Source: Hyphomonas johnsonii MHS-2
Lineage (GTDB): Bacteria > Pseudomonadota > Alphaproteobacteria > Caulobacterales > Hyphomonadaceae
Assembly (NCBI RefSeq): GCF_000685275.1
Contig: NZ_ARYK01000002.1
Location: forward strand, 62,001-126,000
Direction of reading: 5' to 3'
Length of the DNA stretch: 64,000 nucleotides
Shown: positions 52,972-62,426 of the stretch, in pieces
How positions within the stretch are numbered: the first letter of the stretch is position 1
How the letters are laid out: each line of letters opens with the position of its first letter
The notes under the pieces: generated by a model
Told to the model about the DNA's origin: nothing
Seen by the model: only the letters and a program-made list of their open reading frames with translations
Databases searched by the model: none
Translations under genes and position numbers: made by a program

Positions 52972-54177
52972 TTATGGCAAGGGCTTCGCTTGCGGCGTGG
53001 CCGTCGCGTCGTGCGCGTAGATCCAGTCATTGCGGGCCTGGACCAGTGCCGGCACCATCCGCCCCGCCACCCACATCGGGCCATATGTCGCCAGTTGGGT
53101 CAGCAGATTGCGCCGGTGGAAAATGTGCGTATTCGCCCGCGCACCCGCCTGCACCGCCGTGGTCCTGGCGTGGCGGTCCATCTGGTAGGCGGCCAGCGCA
53201 CCGATGACCGCCCCGGACTCCGACAGGCGCGCCGCCAGCACCCAGGCATCCTCCATCGCCATCACGGCGCCCTGCGCCAGGAATGGCAGCATCGGGTGGC
53301 AGGCATCGCCCAGCAGCGCGACACGTCCATCCGTCCAGCGCGGCAGCGGCGGCCGGTCGTACAGGGCCCAGCGGTTCAGCGTGCCGGCATTGCGAATCAG
53401 GGTCTCGATCACGGGATGCCAGCCGCGGAAATGGTCCAGTGCCTCCGCCTTTGTGCCCTCGTCGCTCCACGACTCGCCGCGCCAGTCACTCTGTTCGACG
53501 ACACCGACAAAATTGGCCAGCGCGCCACCACGCAGGCGATAGGTCACGGCATGGCGCTGCCTGCCGACCCAGACGCAGGCAGTGGGCGGTGGCAGGTGCG
53601 CGCCCAGCTGGTCGACCGGCACCACCGCGCGCCACGCGACGGTTCCGGTAAATCGCGGCTCATCCGGCCCCAGCATCAGTTCGCGGACACGGGAATGGAT
53701 GCCATCTGCGCCGACCAGGACGTCTCCCGACACGTCCGTGCCATCGGCGAGCGCGACGGTGACGCCATGCGCATCCTGGGAATAGGCCTCAACCCGTGCC
53801 CCCAGCCGGATACACCCCGGCGCGCGGGCCTGGAGCGAATCACTCAGAACCGCGATCAGGTCAGCGCGATGCACATGGAGATAGGGCGCGCCCCAGCGTT
53901 CCTCTGCGGCCAGGCCAAGCGGGACATCGAAAACGACGCGGCCGCTTCGCCCCATCCGCAGTTCGATGCCCTCCGGCTGGAACGCGACCGCCGTCAGGCG
54001 ATCCGACAGGCCAAGCGCTTCGATCACGCGCATCCCGTTGGGGCTGACCTGCAGGCCCGCGCCGATTTCACCGATCGCGTCGGCTTGTTCGAGCACGGTC
54101 ACATCGTGTCCGAACTGAATCAGTGCCAGCGCGGCCGTCAATCCGCCTATACCGCCGCCCGCAACGATAATCTTCAT
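52972..54177 (-). CDS. FAD-dependent monooxygenase (class A, salicylate hydroxylase-like)
   Basis: A 401-aa flavoprotein hydroxylase. The dinucleotide-binding motif is AGGGIGGLTAALAL, the DG motif is GADGIHSRVREL, and the GD motif is GRVALLGDACHPMLPFLAQG. These three together define the p-hydroxybenzoate hydroxylase group, here closest in style to salicylate 1- and 3-hydroxybenzoate 6-hydroxylases. It would hydroxylate an aromatic ring using NAD(P)H and O2. No ring-cleavage dioxygenase is nearby. It lies between the zinc-finger gene (12 bp upstream) and sdaA. Confidence 0.9.
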   Translation of the reverse strand: MKIIVAGGGIGGLTAALALIQFGHDVTVLEQADAIGEIGAGLQVSPNGMRVIEALGLSDRLTAVAFQPEGIELRMGRSGRVVFDVPLGLAAEERWGAPYLHVHRADLIAVLSDSLQARAPGCIRLGARVEAYSQDAHGVTVALADGTDVSGDVLVGADGIHSRVRELMLGPDEPRFTGTVAWRAVVPVDQLGAHLPPPTACVWVGRQRHAVTYRLRGGALANFVGVVEQSDWRGESWSDEGTKAEALDHFRGWHPVIETLIRNAGTLNRWALYDRPPLPRWTDGRVALLGDACHPMLPFLAQGAVMAMEDAWVLAARLSESGAVIGALAAYQMDRHARTTAVQAGARANTHIFHRRNLLTQLATYGPMWVAGRMVPALVQARNDWIYAHDATATPQAKPLP

Positions 54178-54189
54178 GGAAACAAGCCC

Positions 54190-54393
54190 CTATCGGGGTC
54201 TTGAAGGGTCTTCCCGGCCGCCAAGCAAGATGAACCGCCGGTCGCAATACTTGCACTCGACGAAATCCTCATCGCCCATTTCGTACCAGACCTTGGGGTG
54301 CCCCAGTACGCCGCCGCTGCCATTGCAGGACACCTTGCGGCTTGTGACCATCACCATTTCCGGCGGGGTAAAAACGTCACGCTTGTTGCTCAT
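54190..54393 (-). CDS. zinc-finger domain-containing protein (zf-CHCC type)
   Basis: A 67-aa protein with the zinc ligands CNGSGGVLGHPKVWYEM and ECKYCDRRFIL: Cys, His, Cys, Cys. This is the short zf-CHCC domain also found in the NDUFS6 subunit of mitochondrial complex I, which is widespread as a small separate gene in alphaproteobacteria. Its role there is unclear, though a link to complex I assembly is plausible. The ATG at 54393 is preferred to a TTG at 54426. It is followed after 12 bp by the flavin monooxygenase gene. Confidence 0.85.
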   Translation of the reverse strand: MSNKRDVFTPPEMVMVTSRKVSCNGSGGVLGHPKVWYEMGDEDFVECKYCDRRFILLGGREDPSRPR

Positions 54394-54510
54394 GGCCTGT
54401 GGCTTTCCGTGCAGTTTCGGGCGCAAGTCCTTGTTCGCGCCTCCTGACCGACCTAACTAGTCCGCAGGGCTGCGCCGCGCAAGATCGCCCTGCAACTGCA
54501 AGAGGCATGA

Positions 54511-55470
54511 ATGACTGACGCGACCGCCGCACCCGACTATGCGATTGAAGTCAACAATCTCCAGAAAATCTACCGCGCCTCCGGCAAGATGCCGGAAAAG
54601 CACGCCCTGAAGAACATCAGCCTCAACATTCCGCGCGGATCGATCTTCGGCCTGCTTGGCCCGAACGGCGCGGGAAAATCGACATTCATCAACATTCTCG
54701 CCGGGCTCGTGAACAAGACATCCGGCACGGCACGTATCTGGGGCCTCGATATCGACCAGCACCCGCGCCAAAGCCGCGCGGCCATTGGCGTCGTGAACCA
54801 GGAGATCGTCGCCGATCCCTTCTTCACGCCGATGGAAATGCTGGAACTCATGGCCGGCTTCTACGGCGTCCCGAAATCCGAACGCCGCAGCCTCGAAATC
54901 CTCACCGCTGTCGGCCTCGACGACAAGAAAGACGCTTATGTGCGCCAACTGTCCGGCGGCATGAAGCGCCGCCTCATGGTCGCCAAGGCCCTGGTCCACA
55001 ACCCGCCGGTCCTGATTCTCGACGAGCCGACTGCCGGCGTCGACGTGGAATTGCGCCGGTCGCTGTGGACCTATGTGCGCGAACTGCACGACCGCGGCAC
55101 GACGATCATCCTCACGACACACTACCTCGAGGAAGCCGAGGAGCTCTGCGACTCCATCGCCATCGTCAATCACGGTGAAATCGTCGCCTGCGAGCCGACG
55201 CCCAAGCTCCTGTCACGCCTCGACTACAAGACTCTCGTGATCACACCGAAGGAGGCGCTGACGGCCGTGCCGGACAGCCTGGCGGGCCTCGATTCCGTAA
55301 TCCGGGATACCGGTGCGCTCGCCATCACCTTCCGCACCAGCGAGACCGGGATCGGTCGCCTGCTCGAGCAGGTGCGTGCCGCCGGAGTCGGCATCGGGGA
55401 CCTCGTTACCGAAGCCCCCGACCTGGAAGACGTGTTCCTGTCGCTGACAAGCGAGCCGGAAGCCGCCTAG
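54511..55470 (+). CDS. ABC transporter ATP-binding protein (ABC-2/YadG type)
   Basis: A 319-aa ATPase with the Walker A GLLGPNGAGKSTFINIL, Q-loop VVNQEIVADPFFTP, signature QLSGGMKRRLMVAKAL, Walker B PVLILDEPTAGVD and H-loop TTHYLEEAEELC. A C-terminal extension of about 90 residues is typical of ABC-2 and drug-export ATPases. The matching permease normally follows directly, but here the next gene is trxA on the opposite strand, overlapping by four bases. The permease must be elsewhere, or this is an orphan. The gene itself looks intact. Confidence 0.92.
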   Translation: MTDATAAPDYAIEVNNLQKIYRASGKMPEKHALKNISLNIPRGSIFGLLGPNGAGKSTFINILAGLVNKTSGTARIWGLDIDQHPRQSRAAIGVVNQEIVADPFFTPMEMLELMAGFYGVPKSERRSLEILTAVGLDDKKDAYVRQLSGGMKRRLMVAKALVHNPPVLILDEPTAGVDVELRRSLWTYVRELHDRGTTIILTTHYLEEAEELCDSIAIVNHGEIVACEPTPKLLSRLDYKTLVITPKEALTAVPDSLAGLDSVIRDTGALAITFRTSETGIGRLLEQVRAAGVGIGDLVTEAPDLEDVFLSLTSEPEAA

Positions 55471-55787
55471 ACGCTCTGCTTGATCCAGTCAGTAATGGCC
55501 TGCTTGCTCATCGCACCGAGGTGCGTGGCAGCAACCTTGCCGTCCTTGAACACCATCAGGGTCGGCATGCCGCGCACGCCGTATTTCGACGCGACCATCG
55601 GGTTTTCGTCGACATTGATCTTGGCGACTTTCACCTTTCCGGCCATGTCGACCGAAACGGCTTCAAGGTGCGGGGCCATCTGCTTGCAGGGGCCGCACCA
55701 TTCCGCCCAGAAATCCACCACGACCGGCACGTCGGATGTCGCAATGACATTGTCGAATTCGTCGTCGGTCACATTCACTGCAGCCAT
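55467..55787 (-). CDS. trxA: thioredoxin
   Basis: A 106-aa thioredoxin with VVVDFWAEWCGPCKQMAPHLE carrying the WCGPC redox site. The cis-Pro loop RGMPTLMVFKDGK and the GAMSK turn complete the fold. It reduces cytoplasmic disulfides with thioredoxin reductase. It is the last gene of the leftward amgK-murU-addB-addA-trxA arrangement, 53 bp after addA, and may have its own promoter there. Its stop overlaps the ABC ATPase gene on the other strand. Confidence 0.97.
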   Translation of the reverse strand: MAAVNVTDDEFDNVIATSDVPVVVDFWAEWCGPCKQMAPHLEAVSVDMAGKVKVAKINVDENPMVASKYGVRGMPTLMVFKDGKVAATHLGAMSKQAITDWIKQSV

Positions 55788-55840
55788 GATCAGCTCCTTA
55801 AATCTGGTTCAGGCAGATACATAGGGACTCCGGACGCAAG

Positions 55841-58800
55841 TCAAACCTCGCTCTGCGCACGATTTAGCGAGGCTAACAGGTCCGCCTCGGGCAGCACCAT
55901 CAGTTTCGGGCCGTCCGTCCAGCACAGGGCGGCCACCACGTCCCGCCCGGGATAGGCACGCTTCAGCACCGCCCAATAGGCCGCCATCTGGGCCATATAG
56001 GTCTCCGCCACCCCGTCGACACTGTCCGGCGCCGGCTGGTCGGTCTTGAAATCGATCACCAGCACCCGCTCGGGCGTCACGACCAGGCGGTCGACGCGGC
56101 CATTGATGATCGTGCCCTTGGGCAAGGCATCCGCCGTCCCGATGATCGCCGCTTCGGCCCGACCGCCCGGCGCAAACACACCCGCCATCGCCGGGTCGGT
56201 CAGCACCCCCATCGCCGCACGCAGCATCTCGTCACGCTGGCCGTCTTCAAGGTCGCCTTCCCGCGCCAGGTAGGCCCGGCCCGCCGCTTCACGCTCATCC
56301 TGCGGAAGTTCCGGAAGGTATTGCAGCAGCGCGTGGATCAGCCGGCCGCGCCGCAGCTGGGCCTCCCTGCGCGACCCGAAGGGGGCCAGCAGCGGCGTCT
56401 TGCGCGACAGCAGGCTCGTCGGCGCGCTCAGCTTGCGGGCCGGACTGTCTGTCGGCGCGCGTTGGAGCGCCCAGTCCGGCAGCTGCTCGTCGCGGGTGCC
56501 AGCTGCGTCCTCGCTACCCATCTGCGTCGCCGGCGCGCCATACCGGCGTACCGCGTCAGCATCTCCTCCGGGCGCCAGCGCGTCCATCGCAGCCGCGCAC
56601 AAGGCATACCACGACCCCTTGTGGCAGCCGTCCTCGCCCCGCCCATGCCAATGTCCGGCGATGATCAGGCGGTCCTGTGCCCGTGTCAGCGCCACATACA
56701 ACAGCCGACGATGTTCTTCTTCCGCCTTGGCATCGGCAATCGCGCGGGCAGCCGCCAGTTGGGGCGTGTCCGTGTCCTTGCGCGGCGACCAGACGGGCAC
56801 GCCATCGAGGTCGAACACTTTCGCTGACCCGCCCTTGGGGCCGGCAGTCGTGTCAGGCAGCACCACGACAGGGGCCTGCAGGCCTTTGGCCCCGTGCACG
56901 GTCATCACCCGCACTTCGCGCTCCGGCGCAGCAAGATCCCGTTTGATCTCGGTGTCGTGTGCCTCCATGGCCACAAGGAACCCCTGCAGCGAGGCCGGAT
57001 CGGCGGCGTCATGCTGCAGCGCCCGCGCCATCAGCGCCTCGACCGGGTCGCGCGCAGGCGCGCCGAGGCGTGCGTTGATCTTCTCCCAGCCGGTCATCCC
57101 GTCAGCGCCAGCCTGGTCCATGACCGACGACAGGAACTCGTACGGCGCCATATGCGCCCGCGCCTGCAGGCTCCGCAGGAAGTCCGCCGCCGCCATCACG
57201 TCGGGATCGGCACTGGCCTCAACACGCTGCCAGAGCGATTCCTTCTTCGCCCGCCCCTGGGCCAGTTCATAAAGATACCGGTCATCATCGACGAGGCCCA
57301 GGAACGGGCCGCGGATGATTTCAGCCAGCGTCAGGTCATCTTCCGGCAGCACGACAAAGCGCAGCAGGTTCAGGCAATCCTGCACCCCGATATGATCCAG
57401 CAGTTTCAGCCGGTCCGCGCCCGCCACCGGCAGGCCGGCCGATTTCAGCGCCCCGATCATGGCATCGAACAGGCCGCCGGTCCGGCCCCGCACCAGCACG
57501 AGAATGTCCTGCGGCTCGATCGGACGGCGCACCCAGCCATGATCCGGCAATTCGACCCAGACCGTGTCACCCCGGTCGACCATCGTCTTCAGCTGCGTCG
57601 CCAGCGCCTTGGCCAGTTTTGCCTTGGGCGAGGATTCCCGCATCGCATTCACCGGGCGGTCCCAGGCATCCGCATCGGGGTCTTCCGCCTTGGGCGCGAT
57701 CGGCCACAGTTCCACACTGCCCGGCTGGCTCGCCCGGCGCGCCGTGTGCACCACTTTATCTGCCACCATCGGGGCATCGCCCGCCTCCGGCGCATCAATC
57801 ACCGGCGCACCGTTCCAGACCGTATCGACAAATGCCAGAACCTCGGGTGCCGACCGGAACGACATGTCCATCGATTCCAGCAACAGGCTCGCGGACTTGA
57901 GACTGAATTCCTGCGCCTTTTCACGGAACTTCGACGGGTCTGCCCCCTGGAAGGAATAGATCGACTGCTTTTCGTCGCCCACCACGAACAGCGTGCGCGG
58001 GTCCTGCTGGCGTTCCTGTCCCTTGCCGGCAAAGAATTCCTCGGTCAGCGCGGTGACCAGTTGCCACTGCGCCGGGCTGGTATCCTGCGCCTCGTCCAGC
58101 AGGACATGGCTCAGGCCGCCGTCCAGCTTGTACAGAACCCAGTCCGCCATGCCGCTCTGTGTCAGCAGGAGGCGTGTCTTGTGGATGAGGTCGTCAAAAT
58201 CGAGTGCCGCCCGCGCCGCCTTCGCTTTCTGGTAAGCCAGCAAGGCAGGCAGGCCGACACGCAGAAGCGCTGATGTGCGCTCGAACGCCAGCGCACGCGA
58301 CAGATGGTCCAGCGTGTCCCGCACGCGGGCCGTCTCACGCCCTTCACCATCCTTCATCTGGAACAGGTCAGCCACCAGCGGCGACTGCTTCGCTACACCG
58401 GCCGTATAGGGATTGGACTTCCTGAAATCGCCGGCGGCCGTGGTGAAGATGCCGAGATAGGTCTCCCACCGGGCTGCCGGATCAGTTTCAGCCAGCACAG
58501 CGACCAGGGCGTCCGCGGTCTTTTCATCGCTCTTGCCACCGCCCTGCAGCAAGGCGACCGCGGCACGCAGATCACCCGTTGGCAGCGCCTCGCCCATCGC
58601 AAGCGCAATGATCTCGGCAGCGCTCGCCTCGGGCGCGTTCAGGCCTTCGCGCAGGGCTATATCCATCGCGTCGAAATCGAAATCATGCGCCTCGGCGAAA
58701 TCCAGCACGGCTCCCTGCGACCAGCGCAAGGTGTCGAGCCCCGACATTGCACCGTCATGGCCGCCTTCCAGCGACAACAGGTCCAGCAAGCCGGGTGCCG

Positions 58801-59374
58801 TCGCCTTCGCTGCCAGCACGGCGTCGGCGCGCGCAGTGTTCCACAGCCTTGCCGCCTCATCTTCCTCGATTTCAGTGAAGCCCGGCAACACGCCCGCCTC
58901 CAGCGGGAACCGCCGCAGGATGCGCGAACAGAACGCGTGGATGGTTTCGATGCGCAGGCCGCCCGGCGACTCCAGCGCCCGCGCGAACAGGGCCCGCGCC
59001 GCCTTCAGGTCATCCGGCGTGTACGCCTCGCCCTCGCGGCCCTCCAGCTTGGCCAGTTCCCGGCGCAGCCGGTCATCTTCCATCACCGACCAGCGGCCGA
59101 GGGTCTTGAACAGGCGCGACAGCATCTCGCTTGCCGCCGCCTTGGTGTAGGTGATGCAGAGGATGCTGTCCGGTGCCGCGCCCGGCCGGCCATCCTCCCG
59201 CCGCAGCAACAGGCGCGCCACGCGGTCGATCAGCACCTTCGTCTTGCCGCTGCCCGCATTGGCCGACACGAACGCCGGCACGGCCGGATCGGCCACGCGC
59301 GCCTGCACGTCGGTCGCTTTGACATAGTCGGCCGCTTCATCGCGCTCATACACCGGCAGGTTCGGATCAGGCAT
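55841..59374 (-). CDS. addA: double-strand break repair helicase-nuclease AddA
   Basis: This 1177-aa UvrD-like helicase fused to a RecB-type nuclease processes DNA ends for RecA loading. Helicase motifs are SANAGSGKTKVLIDRVARLL (I), LLDEAQDTSPAQW (II), VVGDEKQSIYSFQGADPSKF (III), TVHGAKGLQAPVVVLPDT (V) and LLYVALTRAQDRLIIAG (VI). The C-terminal nuclease has GRVDRLVV, VIDFKTDQPAP and YMAQMAAYWAVL. All catalytic Asp and Lys are present. The ATG at 59374 overlaps the addB stop by eight bases. The frame is open upstream but is addB coding. Confidence 0.96.
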   Translation of the reverse strand: MPDPNLPVYERDEAADYVKATDVQARVADPAVPAFVSANAGSGKTKVLIDRVARLLLRREDGRPGAAPDSILCITYTKAAASEMLSRLFKTLGRWSVMEDDRLRRELAKLEGREGEAYTPDDLKAARALFARALESPGGLRIETIHAFCSRILRRFPLEAGVLPGFTEIEEDEAARLWNTARADAVLAAKATAPGLLDLLSLEGGHDGAMSGLDTLRWSQGAVLDFAEAHDFDFDAMDIALREGLNAPEASAAEIIALAMGEALPTGDLRAAVALLQGGGKSDEKTADALVAVLAETDPAARWETYLGIFTTAAGDFRKSNPYTAGVAKQSPLVADLFQMKDGEGRETARVRDTLDHLSRALAFERTSALLRVGLPALLAYQKAKAARAALDFDDLIHKTRLLLTQSGMADWVLYKLDGGLSHVLLDEAQDTSPAQWQLVTALTEEFFAGKGQERQQDPRTLFVVGDEKQSIYSFQGADPSKFREKAQEFSLKSASLLLESMDMSFRSAPEVLAFVDTVWNGAPVIDAPEAGDAPMVADKVVHTARRASQPGSVELWPIAPKAEDPDADAWDRPVNAMRESSPKAKLAKALATQLKTMVDRGDTVWVELPDHGWVRRPIEPQDILVLVRGRTGGLFDAMIGALKSAGLPVAGADRLKLLDHIGVQDCLNLLRFVVLPEDDLTLAEIIRGPFLGLVDDDRYLYELAQGRAKKESLWQRVEASADPDVMAAADFLRSLQARAHMAPYEFLSSVMDQAGADGMTGWEKINARLGAPARDPVEALMARALQHDAADPASLQGFLVAMEAHDTEIKRDLAAPEREVRVMTVHGAKGLQAPVVVLPDTTAGPKGGSAKVFDLDGVPVWSPRKDTDTPQLAAARAIADAKAEEEHRRLLYVALTRAQDRLIIAGHWHGRGEDGCHKGSWYALCAAAMDALAPGGDADAVRRYGAPATQMGSEDAAGTRDEQLPDWALQRAPTDSPARKLSAPTSLLSRKTPLLAPFGSRREAQLRRGRLIHALLQYLPELPQDEREAAGRAYLAREGDLEDGQRDEMLRAAMGVLTDPAMAGVFAPGGRAEAAIIGTADALPKGTIINGRVDRLVVTPERVLVIDFKTDQPAPDSVDGVAETYMAQMAAYWAVLKRAYPGRDVVAALCWTDGPKLMVLPEADLLASLNRAQSEV

Positions 59375-62300
59375 CGCCGCCTTCCCCCTCTTCGGTATCT
59401 CCGGCCCACTCAGCCCGGCGCGCCAGGCGATTGAAACCATTGTCATACTTCACGAACTGCACACGCGGCGCCGACAGGAAGGCGGCGCCCTGGTCACGAT
59501 AATTGGCAATCAGGCGCTTCAGGCCTGCTTCCGCCGTATCGGCCAGTTCGCCCGGTGTCGCCGTCAGCCGGCTCGACGTGCCGACAATCCGGGCATCCGG
59601 CTTGGCCTTGAACGCCACGTATTCCAGCGCGGCGACCGGCGCTGCCGGAATTGCCTCGTATCCACCCTTCCGGGCAATCAGCGCCTGTAACGGCATTTGC
59701 TGGCTCAGCTCGGCCGCAATTTCCTTGTCCGATGGCGGGTTGCCGGTCTTGAAATCAATGATCACCAGAGCACCATCCGGCAGGCGCTCGACGCGGTCAG
59801 CGGTGGCCGACAGCGTGAAGGGCTGGCCGGCAATCTCATAGTCCAGCTTGCCCCTGACCTCGAGTTTCACGTCCTTGCCGGAGGCCTGCCGCGCAGACCG
59901 CCACCCGAGATACCAGTCAACCGTCCTGGCCCAGACGGCCCGCCGCGCCGCCCAGTCCTCCAGCGGTTCGCCAACCCGGGCCAATTCATATTCCAGCAGC
60001 GACAGCAGGTGCGCCGCTGTCTTCGGCCCATTCTCCGTTTCCAGCCGCTCCAGCGCATGGTGGATGGCCGTACCGCGCGGCGCAGGCCCGAGGGGCGCAT
60101 TCATCGGCTCGATCGACGACAGGCCCAGGACGCTTTCCGCCCAACTCGCATAGGGGTCGCGCTGCAACAGGTCGACCCGCGTCACCGACAGCCGCTTCGG
60201 CCAGCCCTCCGGCTTGCGGACAGGCTTCGGCTCGACCGGAAATTCCGTTGACAGGCTTCCCCGGCCCCGCGCCTGCATCACGCCAACCCAGGCCAGCGGA
60301 TCGCCGTCACCCGGCGCGAGCACTTCGGCACCCCGATCGTCCAGCGCGCCCTCGGCAAGGGTCTTCAGGCGCCACACCCAGCGCGATGCGACGGCGGGTG
60401 AATCGTCCCGGCGGGCGGCGTGCAGCAACACCACATTCGCCGCGCATGCCAGCTGCGCGAAGTCATGCGCTGACAGGCCCAACCGGTCTTCCGGGTCGTT
60501 CAGCCCCAGGTCCGCGCGGAACCTGCGGGGCAGGAATGCATCCGGCGCCGGGCGCTGGGGCCAGACATCCTCGTTGAGACCGGCAAGGATGACACGGCTG
60601 GCAGACTGCAGGCGCGCTTCCAGCGGCCCCCGGATGGACAGGCGCGGATGTTCCTCCATCCCGGCACTGATGGTCAGCTGCGCGCTCTGGGAATGGATGA
60701 TGTCCACCAGCGCGCGCGGACTCATCGGGCCAAGGTAGTCGGACAGTTCTGCGATGCTTTCCAGCAGGACAGTCGCCCCGCGTCCATCCTCACCGGCCCA
60801 CGGCAACGGCGCCTCGCTGATTTCCCCGGCGAGCGCGGCGATCACTTCGGCGGCCGCCTTCCCGTCGACACGGTCGGTGCCCGACACGTCGGCGCCGGTC
60901 CGGTCGAAGACCGCAATCAACCGGTCGACCAGGGCCGCCGCCTCTGCCTGGTCGTCACCATCAAAGCGGGGATACGGCTCGATCTCGTGGCGCGTCAGGA
61001 CACTGTCCCGCAGGCCCTTCAGGGTGCGCCAGCGCCTCGGTCCGCGCAGGAAATGCCGTTCCAGTGTCGCCAGCCCGTCCCGGTCCTTCACGAAGCCATG
61101 CTTCAGCGCCGCCACCAGGGCGACCGGCTCGGACGGGTCGAGGGCCCAGTTCGCGCACAACCCGATCAGGCTGCCCGCGGGCGTGCGCCCCAGCGGAACA
61201 CCCGCTGAAGGCGGAACATCCAGCCCCCAGCGCTTCAGCAGTGAAGACACCCGCCGCGCCAGCCCGGCATCCGGCGTCACGAGCGCCGCTGTTTCGTCCG
61301 GCGTCTCGACTGCCTGCCGCATCAGCAGGGCTGCCGCCTCCGCCTCGGCCGCCTCGTCCGGGGCCTCGATCAAGGTCAGCCCGTCCAGCGCGTCGAGCGC
61401 AAAATCTTCAACCGTCGACCCGCTCGCACTGGCCAGCGTCTTCAGTGTCGCCCGCCAGTCCGCCGTCGCATCGGCAGGCGCCAGCGCCTCGTGGATCAGC
61501 CTGCGCCGCGCCGCCCGCCTGTCCGTGTCGGGAATGCCCGGCCAGGTCGCAACATCGCCCGGCGCAATGCCCAGGCGGTCCAGCGTGTCGATCAGGGAGT
61601 TCTGCGGATGGCTGACCGACTGGCGGATCGCGGTCCAGGCCTCACCATCTGCGAACGTGTCGAGGCCCGGCAGCACGACCAGTCCTTTCGGCAGGCCCAG
61701 CGCGGCTTTCATCAGGACACGCCCCGCCGGTGTCGCACCGGTCGAGCCTGCAATCACGACCGGTGTGTGCGGCGGGTTCGCCGCCCATTCCGCCGCGAGT
61801 GCCTCGGCCGCCGCAAGGCGGCGCACGAACGGGTCCATGGCATGCTCGCCCGCCAGGAAATCAGGCCACGCCTCGGTAATGATCTTCAGGAACTTGACCG
61901 ATCCGTGCCAGTGTCCCGCGAGATCCGCAGACTCCACGAGATCCGACAATTTCGACCAGTCGGCCTGTTCACTGAGCGCGGCCTGGTCCAGCAACCGGGA
62001 CAATTCGCGCGCCGCCGCCAGGGCAGACGCCGGTGGCAGGTCGGTCCTGTAGTTCGCGGCATAATACTGCCGCACCATCGCGGCGAGCGCGCCAAGCCGC
62101 TTGGCCGGTGACAGGGCCGCAGGCAGGGCGATCAGCGCGGTCTCGGCGCTCGGCGGCGCTTCGTCGCTCTCCAGGTCGCCCATGGCACGTACATCCGGCG
62201 GCAGGATCGGCGTCTCGCCTGCCGCGTCATACAGCGCCAGTGTCAGCGCCCGGGCCGACCGGCGGTTCGGAAGGTAGATGATCGCATCGCTGAGCGCGTC

Positions 62301-62426
62301 AGGCTGGCCTGCGAGGCCGGTCTCGGCCGCAAGCGTGCCCGCAAGCGCGCGCAGGAAATCCGCGCCCGGCGGGATGGTCCAGACCTTCGGGCTGTCCGCC
62401 CCGAATATCCGGGGGTCATTCGCCAT
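59367..62426 (-). CDS. addB: double-strand break repair protein AddB (alphaproteobacterial type)
   Basis: A 1019-aa partner of AddA. The N-terminal region is helicase-like but has no P-loop: the usual place reads AIIYLPNRRSARALTLALYD. The C-terminal nuclease is intact (ATADRVERLPDGALVIIDFKTG, then QQMPLQALIARKGG). It has very few cysteines and lacks the four-Cys Fe-S site of Bacillus AddB. Both traits agree with the alphaproteobacterial AddB family, where AddB scans the 5' strand and AddA is the only motor. The ATG at 62426 overlaps the murU end by eleven bases. Confidence 0.94.
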   Translation of the reverse strand: MANDPRIFGADSPKVWTIPPGADFLRALAGTLAAETGLAGQPDALSDAIIYLPNRRSARALTLALYDAAGETPILPPDVRAMGDLESDEAPPSAETALIALPAALSPAKRLGALAAMVRQYYAANYRTDLPPASALAAARELSRLLDQAALSEQADWSKLSDLVESADLAGHWHGSVKFLKIITEAWPDFLAGEHAMDPFVRRLAAAEALAAEWAANPPHTPVVIAGSTGATPAGRVLMKAALGLPKGLVVLPGLDTFADGEAWTAIRQSVSHPQNSLIDTLDRLGIAPGDVATWPGIPDTDRRAARRRLIHEALAPADATADWRATLKTLASASGSTVEDFALDALDGLTLIEAPDEAAEAEAAALLMRQAVETPDETAALVTPDAGLARRVSSLLKRWGLDVPPSAGVPLGRTPAGSLIGLCANWALDPSEPVALVAALKHGFVKDRDGLATLERHFLRGPRRWRTLKGLRDSVLTRHEIEPYPRFDGDDQAEAAALVDRLIAVFDRTGADVSGTDRVDGKAAAEVIAALAGEISEAPLPWAGEDGRGATVLLESIAELSDYLGPMSPRALVDIIHSQSAQLTISAGMEEHPRLSIRGPLEARLQSASRVILAGLNEDVWPQRPAPDAFLPRRFRADLGLNDPEDRLGLSAHDFAQLACAANVVLLHAARRDDSPAVASRWVWRLKTLAEGALDDRGAEVLAPGDGDPLAWVGVMQARGRGSLSTEFPVEPKPVRKPEGWPKRLSVTRVDLLQRDPYASWAESVLGLSSIEPMNAPLGPAPRGTAIHHALERLETENGPKTAAHLLSLLEYELARVGEPLEDWAARRAVWARTVDWYLGWRSARQASGKDVKLEVRGKLDYEIAGQPFTLSATADRVERLPDGALVIIDFKTGNPPSDKEIAAELSQQMPLQALIARKGGYEAIPAAPVAALEYVAFKAKPDARIVGTSSRLTATPGELADTAEAGLKRLIANYRDQGAAFLSAPRVQFVKYDNGFNRLARRAEWAGDTEEGEGGDA

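Noticed and set aside
51670-54204. An 844-codon open frame on the + strand opposite sdaA and the flavin monooxygenase gene.
   Set aside because: The minus-strand proteins have full family motifs. The + frame is rich in Arg, His and Gln with no motif, as expected from antisense of high-GC codons.
59367-62426. AddB as a damaged gene because its helicase P-loop is missing.
   Set aside because: Loss of the P-loop is normal for the alphaproteobacterial AddB family, and the nuclease domain is intact.
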